NCBI RefSeq assembly: GCF_030272615.1
Contig: NC_081408.1
Span: 340,901,793-340,965,792, forward strand
Direction: 5' to 3'
Origin: Cryptomeria japonica
Taxonomy: Eukaryota; Streptophyta; Pinopsida; Cupressales; Cupressaceae
Length of the DNA stretch: 64,000 bases
The position numbers were made by a program, and so were the translations under genes. Within the stretch, counting starts at the first letter, position 1; the number at the start of each line of letters is the position of its first letter. A model generated the notes under the pieces. The model saw only the letters and a list, made by a program, of their open reading frames with translations, was not told the DNA's origin and searched no databases. This document shows, one piece after another, positions 22,520-30,653 of this stretch.

Positions 22520-23626
22520 CTATTCAAAGAGAGCTTCCTGCCATGATTCTTCTTTGTATTTCTTCGTTTCCTTCCATTGAGGTTTTGCATTTGTGTGTGG
22601 CGGCCTTTTCAATAGGAAAGTGAATTTAGAACCTAATCCTACTTTATTTCTACTAGGTTGTGAAGGAAGATCTATAGGTTCAGTGACTCCTTCTTGGCGT
22701 TTCCCAATAGGTCCTTTACCGCCATATCCCATTTGTTTCATGATCAAGTAGCCTTTTCCATATAGGTGCGTTGGTAGAACAATGTCTAGAGCGGCCGCTC
22801 TATTAGCTTCTTCTTCATCTTTGTATAGCCAGTTAAGAACATCCTTATCTTCTGATTCATGTGCTAGAGTCCCCAATTGGATGAAGGTACCATCAAATTT
22901 AGTTATGGGCTGAGTTGCCAGATGTGTTGATAGAGTAGGTAAACCATGCGATCTAGGTGATGTTGGCAATCTGGTCAAACACAAAGGCTCCATAGAGTAT
23001 TCGCCCATGCCTTGGTCTTTGATTTGCATTTTCTGTTTGAAATCTCCCCATAAGGAGTTGGATTTTGCTATTGGTGGATCAGGTGTTGAAGACCACTGCT
23101 TTTCTCTGTTATAAGGAACCAAACTGTCTTGGGCTGCCCCCATTGCATTGCAATGTTGAGATGGATTGTGATCAGCTGATATGGAGATTTCCTGTCCATC
23201 ATAAGGGAACTTGACACACTGGTGGTATGTAGAAGGTACTACTTGCATTTCATGTATCCAGGGTCGGCCTAATAAGATATTGTAGGTGAGATCAATATCT
23301 AAAACTTGACATATAATATCTTTTTGCACTGGTCCTACCTGAATAGGCAATATCACTATTCCTTTAGAGGACCTTTCCTCATCATCATATGCTTTTATGG
23401 TAATCTTTTTACAAGGATCAATAGATTCTTCTGAGAAACCTAGTGCATGGATAAGCTTTAAAGTACATATATTAAGTCCGGCTCCTCCATCTATTAAGAC
23501 TCTTTTGACACGATGTTTGCAAACAATGACTTCAATATGTAGAGGAGTATTATGCGGATGACTCAATGGAGTATTATCATGCTCTGAGAAGGTGAGGTTA
23601 TGAGACTCTGTCATGTGGGCCACCAT
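22520..23626 (-). CDS. retropepsin-like protease followed by G-patch-like domain
   Basis: A 368-aa open piece in the gag frame. The aspartic protease has VLIDGGAGLNIC (active-site Asp in a DGG variant of D-T/S-G), a middle strand IVILPIQVG, and the C-terminal ILLGRPWIH, all standard for Ty3 protease. About 120 residues further on, a Gly-rich module (GYLIMKQMGYGGKGPIGK, then VGLGSKF) matches the G-patch pattern of a hydrophobic helix followed by spaced glycines. G-patch domains bind RNA and RNA helicases, and some betaretroviruses carry one just after protease. The piece is joined upstream to gag by a TAA in place of a Gln codon (23681) and ends at a TAG beside a frame change. Confidence 0.8.
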   Translation of the reverse strand: MVAHMTESHNLTFSEHDNTPLSHPHNTPLHIEVIVCKHRVKRVLIDGGAGLNICTLKLIHALGFSEESIDPCKKITIKAYDDEERSSKGIVILPIQVGPVQKDIICQVLDIDLTYNILLGRPWIHEMQVVPSTYHQCVKFPYDGQEISISADHNPSQHCNAMGAAQDSLVPYNREKQWSSTPDPPIAKSNSLWGDFKQKMQIKDQGMGEYSMEPLCLTRLPTSPRSHGLPTLSTHLATQPITKFDGTFIQLGTLAHESEDKDVLNWLYKDEEEANRAAALDIVLPTHLYGKGYLIMKQMGYGGKGPIGKRQEGVTEPIDLPSQPSRNKVGLGSKFTFLLKRPPHTNAKPQWKETKKYKEESWQEALFE

Positions 23627-23680
23627 AGCTTGGAATCTATCTGTATCCAGATTCTGAGGTACATTTGTTTCTAAGAGTGC

Positions 23681-25693
23681 TTACTCCAATATGTCTTTGT
23701 GTTTTGGAGATAGTTTCAACAATTCCAAGATAGATATCTGAGCCGGAGTCTTGCGCAGTTGATTAACTAAGTCGTATTGGATCTTTGGTGTGGTAGTTGG
23801 AGGTGCAGTATGTCCCTTCAAGACATATTTCTGAGTCCGGGTTGTTACATTGACATATTCATGATCGTGTTTATCTCGAATGGTTATAACATTGACTTGA
23901 TGGTCATTGGCTGATATGTGATTGATTGTGTTGTTGTAGATGTGATTAATACGAGCTCCACGGGTATCATTTGAAGTTGATGCTCCATCTTTGTTATAAT
24001 TTGGAAGAGGATCTTTGAAGGCTTCATGATCATTATTTGTTTTGAGACCATCCACTGTTAAGTCACCTCGATCAATCATGTCTTGGATTATGTGTTTCAA
24101 TCTCATGCACTCGTTTGTTCGATGACCTTTGTTTCGATGAAAATCACAATAGTGGGAATCATTCCACCAAGGTGGTTTGATTGGGGGTTCATAATTGTTG
24201 ATTGGAGGTAAAGAAAGAACCTTGTTTGCTAACAGCTCTCTGAATGCGGACTCTAATGATTGGCCCAATGGTGTGAAGATACGCTTATGGAAATTGTTGG
24301 TGTTGTTTCATGAATTGTTGTTAGGCCCTGGATTCAGGTTTTTGTTTTGATTATCGTTGGAGTTGTTGGTATTGAGTTGTCCTTGAGCATTGTTTGGTGC
24401 ATTGGGAATAGTATTTTTAGGATTTTTTGTATTCTGAGTATTTCCTGATAAGGCAAGCACTGGCTGTTTAGATTTAGGATCATATGATTCATTGTTGCCT
24501 TCGTTTTTGTTTCAAGTCCAAAATCGAGTTTTGTCTAGATTGGTATTGTTTTGGTTATTGTAGTTTGATGAGTTCGTTTTGTAGAACTTGAGTGTTCCCT
24601 TTTTGACACAAGCTTCCTCTACTTGGATGCCATTTTCGATTAATTTGTCAAAAGATGGTATGCATTGAAGTTTGAGTCTGTAACTCATTTCACCATTCAA
24701 GTTATCAATGAAGATTTCCATTTTCTCTTTTTCAGGAATATCTCGAGGATACCTTGATACCATGCGTCGCCAACGTTGAAGGAATAACATGAATGTTTCA
24801 TTGTTCTTTTGTTTGGTGTTGCAAATATCTAGCATGGTTATGGCATGTTGGATGTTGTAAGAATAATGGGTGATGAACTTGTTAACCAATTCGTCAAATG
24901 ATCTAACAGGTGGTGTAATCTTGGATAACCATTCCATTGTTTGTCCTCCCAGGCTTCTTGGGAATAATCTCATCAGATAAGTGTCGTTATGAGCAAATTC
25001 AAGACTCATAGTGCAAAATTCTCAAACATGATCTCGAGGATCACCTTTCCCATCATATTTATCAAATTTGGAAATGTCTGAGTTTGGAGGAAAAGGTATC
25101 ATGTTTAAGCTTCTGTCAAATGGATAAGGACAGATTTCGTTTATAGAGTACCGCACTGTTGTCCCTTGTTGCATATCGTGTATTTGTCTTTGCAACATTT
25201 GTATTTGTTGAGTAAGAGCAACCAAGGGCACATTATCCTGTCGAGGGAAGAGTTCTTCCCTTAGATTTGTTCTCAACTGAAAAGGTGCAGTAAATGGTAT
25301 GCGTTGTTCTGGGGTTTCAAACACAGGTACTCGCATTTCTGGTATATGTTGTTCTGGAATATGTTGTTCAGGTATGCGAGTCTCTTCTTCCCTTTGTTGT
25401 TCTTGATATGTGTATTCTTGAGATCCTGTTTGAAAGACATTTGCGTCGAAATGTTCAGGAAGTTTGACACCTTTGCTTGTAAGCATGAGTAGATATTTTT
25501 CTTTGTCATTTTCCATGAGTTTTTCGATGAGTTTTTGGAATGAAGGATTTTCTTGACATTCCTGAAGAATTGCGTCAGTAATTTCAGGATCTTCTGAGGA
25601 TGGAACTTCAAAACGATTTGATAACCTGCGATTCATACTTGATTCCACGGGTGTTTCGCTTTGTTTGTTTCGTTGAGAGGGAGTGATAGGCAT
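23681..25693 (-). pseudogene. gag polyprotein of Tat-type element, three internal stops
   Basis: Gag forms the virus-like particle that packages element RNA. The ATG is at 25693 (MPITPSQRNKQSE). An N-terminal region of about 220 residues with Gln/Glu-rich and IPEQHIPE repeats leads into the capsid (Retrotrans_gag) at about 25010-24600 with FPRSLGGQTMEWL, FDELVNKFITHY and FLQRWRRMVSRYP. A CCHC-like knuckle (YCDFHRNKGHRTNEC) lies at about 24130-24170. One frame runs throughout but is cut by TGA at 25022, TGA at 24512 and TGA near 24309. The first two are one C-to-T step from CGA. It ends at the TAA at 23681 that separates it from protease. Confidence 0.9.
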
Positions 25694-25694
25694 T

Positions 25695-26081
25695 TCAATA
25701 GAAACTTTCAGTGATGAAAGGAATAAAGTCCTCGTTAATATTTTGCTCTGGCGTTGGTGGTTCCGGTCTAGATGTGTTATATGTGATGCACTCGTCGGGC
25801 AGGAATGCTGGATTGATCTTTCCTCCGCAGTTTATCTTTTGATTAAAAGCAGACTTTTGACAGTATGCTCTTGTTTTCAGGGGTTCTTTGTCAAATTCAC
25901 TGGATTTGTTTTGGATATAACGTTTGACGTGATGAAGAAATACCCGATGGGATTTGAAGAGTTGACGATTGATGTATAAAAATTTATTTCTCTTGATGAA
26001 TTTGGAAAAGCTAGGTTGTTGTTTCTTCAACGGGATGTTGCGATAGAGGTTCTTCCTTCTCAGAATGAGGGGATTAGTCAT
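25695..26081 (-). CDS. 128-aa ORF directly upstream of gag
   Basis: The frame ends one base before the gag ATG, in a different phase. It is very basic in its first half (RRKNLYRN, FIKRNKFLYINRQ) and Pro/Glu-rich at the end (SRPEPPTPEQNINEDF). I do not recognise it. Ogre-type elements are known for an extra ORF upstream of gag, and position and size fit that, but homology cannot be shown here. It is intact, unlike gag. Confidence 0.4.
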   Translation of the reverse strand: MTNPLILRRKNLYRNIPLKKQQPSFSKFIKRNKFLYINRQLFKSHRVFLHHVKRYIQNKSSEFDKEPLKTRAYCQKSAFNQKINCGGKINPAFLPDECITYNTSRPEPPTPEQNINEDFIPFITESFY

Positions 26082-26550
26082 GCATGAGTGATTAATGATT
26101 TCCTTTGATTTGTTTGGATTCAGTTGATTCTTGTTTGAGAAATTTCAAATTTTACTTTATCAGGATGAAGGTTTAGCTACCCCTTCACGATAAAGTGTGT
26201 CAAATGATATGGATAAGAGTTTCCCGATCTGGAAACTGGATTTGACAATTTGGAAATTTCTAGACAAGTGTTTTTGAGATAAGATCCGTAAGATATTTAA
26301 AGGATTGAATTGATACTGATGATGAAAAGTTTCCGGATTATGATAGGAAAGACGTCCTCTATTGCTCGATTCGTTTTCGGATTGGGACAACCTTGTTTGA
26401 CACAAATTGGACTTGAAAAATAGTTTTATGGCTTGTTTTTGTCACTCTGGTTTGATAAAAGACGTGTTTTGATGAAAAACTGTGTTTTAAAATATTTTGA
26501 AAATTTCAAAATTTTTGGTTTTTCAACTCTCTGTTTTTCTCCTTTTTCTC

Positions 26551-27042
26551 ACGCGCTAAAACAGTTGTTCAATGCACTACTGAATTTCTTCCATGCGCTA
26601 AAATTATATCCCCACGCGCTACTCTGCCCCAGGTTACGCGCCAAAATATTGATTCTGGAAAATTTTGTTTTGTTGACTATGAAATATGCACGCGCTAGAC
26701 TGTATTTTCCACGCGCTGACTGGTTTGGCTAATGCGCTAAAATAGGATTTCTACGCGCTAAGCTGTTTGTTCCACGCGCTAAAATAGGCTGTTTTGAAAT
26801 TTGCTGTCAAGTTTTTTTGGAAAATGACGCGCTACACTGTGACTTTCACGCGCTATATGTTTCTGTTAATGCGCTAAAAGATTCCTAATACGCGCTAGAA
26901 TATGTTTTGCACACGCTAAAAGATTGCTTTCTGTTTTGCTTTTCAGTTGAAACGCTACTGTTTTTGTGGCACGCGCTATTTTGTTCTGCTGATGCGCTAA
27001 AATAACTGTTTTACGCGCTAATATGTTGCTCCTACGCGCTAA
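26551..27042 (-). repeat. TAGCGC(A/G)T array in gag leader, proximal block
   Basis: On the plus strand the motif appears as ACGCGCTA / ATGCGCTAAAA, that is TTTTAGCGC(G/A)T in the sense of gag transcription. More than 20 copies or near-copies recur at about 18-30 bp spacing. The core is the same as at 13841-14417 but in the opposite orientation. Confidence 0.93.
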
Positions 27043-28261
27043 ACTGCTCTGATTTTTCCTTTTGGTGTCTTTGTGATGTTTTTGACTTTTGTTGAGAGAA
27101 TTTTTAAGTAGGATGGATGATTTTCTGAAATACAAAATGTAAGCACGGCACACAAAGTACAATCATTTCACTTAATCTAACATAAAGTGTATGTTCTATC
27201 GAGGATGTTTTCAAATCCCCAATGTTTTAACAGGTTGGATACAAGATAAACACTTCAGAAAGACTCTTTATTCAAGGGTCATAAGCAACATCATAGCTCA
27301 CTAGTCTCGATACTCCGTCAGCTCAAACAGCTGTGTCACCCCCTAGAGGGCGCCCGTTTTTTTGCCTTTTTCCAGAAGTTAACCCAAAGTGAATTGCTTC
27401 ACAGTTGAGTAGTTATCTTGGGAGATATATGGTGAGTAATCTTGTGGGCGGATTCTTCCCCGCCCTTGCACTATGATGTTACAAATATTTGGATACTGAC
27501 TCAGCTCAAAGTTTCTAATGCTAAGGTTCTTAATCACGCTTCCCGTTCGGCCGTCAGTGATAAACTCCCTCAGGAGGCTTCCCAACCTTTAGAACAAAGG
27601 CTTTATGTATCTCAAGGATACTGGGGGAAGGCTAATCGCTGCGCGCAACCGTTGAAAAGGACTTTCGTCACTCTCCACATTTGATTATAGTGGGTTAGAA
27701 TTCTTGGCGTCAAAGTCGTTCCCCACTTAGGTCGTTCCCTTCACACCGGCCATAAACGGCTTTAAGAGTTGATTGCAACTCTTCGGGAAGGCAGGCCTGC
27801 TAAAGGATTTATTGCTTGAAATACTGAAAGCATAAGAGTGGTGTGGCTTTTTGGTCACCCAGTTAAGGGGAGAGCATATACCTTCCACTTTCGATACACG
27901 GCAAATAAGTTTGTTCGTTTTAACTTCCAAGACAATAATTTGCTAACTTCTAATTGGAGATGTTGCTCCAATAAGCATGATGTTCTTTTTAATCCTTTAT
28001 AGCAAGAATTATCTAATCTATGGAAAATAGATCGTCAACAAAGCAAATTTCGAGTTTTGAGGTCAACAAAAGGAAAAACGTTTTGCTTGTAAAAACAACT
28101 CTCCTCGCTTTTCCTGCAAGAAACTTGTTCAAAATCCTGCAAATAGACAGAAAAAGAAATTTGTTAGTTTGTTTCGGGGGACTTCCACAAGTCTAAATTT
28201 TTTATTCGGTTACAAAATCCTTTTGTATGTTTTATTTGCAATGTGCTACAGAACAAACTGT
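27043..28261. other. gag leader between the two repeat blocks
   Basis: 1.2 kb with no convincing gene and no TAGCGC motif. It has higher complexity than the arrays around it. The plus-strand GGGCGCCCG followed by a T-run near 27,350 recalls GGGCGCCTGTTT near 18,136 at the other end of the coding region, but the match is too short to interpret. Confidence 0.5.
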
Positions 28262-28664
28262 ACACGCTACAATACTCGGCGGACGTGCTACTGTTTCATT
28301 TCTGTGCACTATTCTGTTTCCCGGATGCGCTACTCTGTGGTTCAGACGCGCTAATTTATGGTTTGGTTTTCCTGTAGTCTGTTGTTCGGGAAATTTTGAA
28401 CTTCAATGCGCTAACTGTCTGTTGAAATGCGTTGGAATATGGAGTTTAATCGCTAAAATTTTGGGCCGATGCGCTAATCTGTCAGGTGGACGCGTTGATC
28501 TGTGTTTCGCCGGCGTCGACACCTACAGGAAAATTTGTCAATAGTGTTATGCGCTAAGGAACAGTTTGAACGCGCTAAGGTAGAAAGCCCACGCGCTAAA
28601 CAGTAGGCTAGAAGCGCTAAACTGTTAGGCGGATGCGCTAAAATATCTTTTAGACGCGCTAATT
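28262..28664 (-). repeat. TAGCGC(A/G)T array in gag leader, distal block
   Basis: It continues the family of 26551-27042 between the primer site and the middle of the leader. Plus-strand units read GATGCGCTAAAAT, GACGCGCTAATT and similar. The last unit ends about 65 bp from the primer binding site, so the array is in the transcribed leader. Confidence 0.92.
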
Positions 28665-28727
28665 CTAGTTTCCCGCGTACCTGCAAAAGTCTTCAAATTC
28701 AAAAAGTGATAGGTTATTGGGGTGCGT

Positions 28728-28745
28728 GCCCCACGGTGGGCGCCA
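28728..28745 (-). promoter_or_regulatory. primer binding site, tRNA-Lys
   Basis: On the minus strand TGGCGCCCACCGTGGGGC, four bases downstream of the 5' LTR. It is an 18-base complement of the 3' end of plant tRNA-Lys(CUU), CCA included, by comparison from memory of that tRNA. Reverse transcription would start here. Confidence 0.9.
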
Positions 28746-28749
28746 GAAA

Positions 28750-30218
28750 TGTATGTGGGAAAAGTGGGTTGTTAGAATTTAAAATGTGAAAATTTACGTA
28801 AATACCAGTCCACACACACACACAGGACTTCTTGATGCAAGCTATGGAGTAACGTGGTGTTACTCAGCTTCCCAAGGAGGGTCCCATGGTTCTCTATCTC
28901 ACAATGTCCCTCAAACCAATGTTTTGCTCTCAGATTACTGAGCAAAATGGTCTAGGGATGGCAAATATGAGAACGAGAGAGATTTTCACTGATCTTAGTA
29001 TGAGATGTGTTATAAGCTAGATGAGATGCTAGAAATGCAACAAACTAAATGATAAGATGACGAGGTTAGTATGAATACTATCCTAGCATACCCTATTTAG
29101 TCTATGATTGAGCTAAAATGATAAATAAAGTAATCTAAGCATGCATATTCATGATTAATTTATGATCTAAAAGAGGCTAAATGAGGAGCATATATAAAAT
29201 GAAAGCTTGAAACAATTTGAGCATAAGTGTGATGCTTCAAATTTGAAAGATGATTGTTAAAAATGGAGGAATGAGAGCTCTATTTATAGCACAAACAGGG
29301 TAATGGATGGTCAAGATTGAATGGTTAAATCAAGGGCTATGTTTGAAAGTTGGGGATCCATGTGCACAATTTGCATCAATGAAATGGTGACAAATGTCCA
29401 CACAGGATTGGGTTGAAAGAAGAGGTTGGAGGCATTAAAGGCTTGAGGAGACCTCATGGTTATCTAAAGGCTAAGGGTCAAGTCTAAGTTAGGTTTACCC
29501 ACTGAATTAGGATCTAATCCAAAGATAAACCTTTGTGCAAATGATTAAGAGATAATCATGGTCAAAGCATTAATGACCTGATGAGACCCTTGGAATGGGT
29601 AGAGGTTGAGTCAAAACAAATGTTTTAACCATGTGGGAGGGTTTGAAATAACCATTAATGGTTATTGGAGACTTTGGGGATTAAGTGGTTGAAGGTTGGA
29701 AGCCTTCAATGGTTTTCAAAAACTTTGGGGTTTTTGGTGGTTGAAGGTTGAAAACCTTCAATGGTTATCCAAGACTTTGGGCCATTTTGAGAAGTGACCT
29801 CCCTTTGCTTAGGGATGTGACAAAGTTTAGAGGAGGGTTAGGTTAATTAGAATTGGTTAGAATATTCTAGAAGGGGTTAGGAATGGGTTTGGGATTTTGC
29901 AAGTGGATGGGGAATTATAGGATTAAATTGAATTATTTGATTTTCATTCAATTTGGTTGCAATTAAATAAATTTGATTTATTCAATTTTAGGATAACTAT
30001 TTAATTAAATTTGAATTTAATTAAAAGTGGCTAGGGGGATTTAATTGAATAAAATGATTTATTCATTAAATGGTATAGTGAATTTTATTTAAATAAATTG
30101 AGTAATTCACTTAATAAAATAGAAGAATGTGGATAATTTAATTAAATTGGATTTAATTAAATAGGGAAATGAACATAAAATATTCATTTAGGAATGTGGT
30201 CATTTTTATACGTCTACA
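28750..30218 (-). repeat. 5' LTR of Tat-type element
   Basis: 1469 bp, same length as the 3' LTR, TG...CA ends. It carries the minus-strand promoter (TATAAATA at 29281-29288). About nine substitutions separate it from 11758-13226, mostly transitions. Confidence 0.97.
29281..29288 (-). promoter_or_regulatory. TATA box of 5' LTR (gag-pol promoter)
   Basis: TATAAATA on the minus strand in the context GCTATAAATAGAGCTC, a near-consensus plant TATA box. Transcription should begin about 30 bp downstream, near 29,250, giving an R-U5 of roughly 500 nt before the primer site. Confidence 0.75.
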
Positions 30219-30223
30219 CTTGT
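30219..30223. repeat. target-site duplication CTTGT (right)
   Basis: Exact partner of 11753-11757. Confidence 0.97.
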
Positions 30224-30318
30224 CATCATAGTATTGTAATTAAAATATTTTTTCTATTTTTTAATGGTAATATAAATATTTATTTTATTTTTTAATTATT
30301 ATAATTTTGAATCATTGT

Positions 30319-30335
30319 TATTTTAAAATTATGTT
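30319..30335. repeat. 17-bp target-site duplication of LINE-B (left)
   Basis: TATTTTAAAATTATGTT here is repeated exactly at 36409-36425, immediately outside the two ends of LINE-B. Confidence 0.92.
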
Positions 30336-30394
30336 TTTTGTTTTTGTTTTTGTTTTTTGCTTTTGTTTTTTTTTTAAATAAAGAGGGTAAAAAC

Positions 30395-30400
30395 TTTATT
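30395..30400 (-). terminator. AATAAA polyadenylation signal of LINE-B
   Basis: AATAAA on the minus strand about 20 nt before the A-tail. Upstream there is an imperfect palindrome (GGGGCCTTGGGGCCC) in the 3' UTR. Confidence 0.6.
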
Positions 30401-30653
30401 AATAATCAGACACTAGAATTACAAAGAGAACTAGGGCCCCAAGGCCCCAGAAAAGAACCACAAGCCCAACCCAAAATCAGCCGGTTTCATACCCATCCAT
30501 GTCCTTAGCAAGAATCTTCTGCAAGTCTTGACAGTAATCTAAGGAAAGATGCTCCCAACCTTCCACTTTCCAATCACTACCATGTTCCGAGGCCCACTTA
30601 GCCAAACAATTTGTTGCTCTATTCCACTCTCAAGGAATGTGGATGAAAGACAC

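Larger units (their letters stand above)
11758..30218 (-). mobile_element. 18.46-kb Ty3/gypsy Tat-lineage retrotransposon with antisense PMD gene
   Basis: A structurally complete LTR retrotransposon whose gag-pol reads on the minus strand. It has identical-length LTRs (1469 bp each, TG...CA), a 5-bp target duplication, a tRNA-Lys primer site at 28728-28745 and a polypurine tract at 13227-13240. The order on the minus strand is leader with TAGCGC arrays, small upstream ORF, gag, protease plus G-patch, acidic linker, RT, RNase H, second (archaeal-type) RNase H, integrase. The dual RNase H and large size are the hallmarks of the Tat/Ogre group. A plus-strand PMD gene occupies the 3' part. The LTRs differ at about nine positions (roughly 0.6%), so insertion was recent. 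Premature stops interrupt both gag-pol and the PMD frame, so this copy is probably non-autonomous. Confidence 0.95.

Noticed and set aside
26160-26405. 81-aa minus-strand ORF as a second upstream gene of the Tat element
   Set aside because: No domain, no overlap with the better-placed 25695-26081 frame, and of a length expected by chance.
28728-28745. Fragment of a tRNA-Lys gene
   Set aside because: Only the 3' 18 bases match, exactly at the primer-site position next to the LTR. No tRNA body is present.
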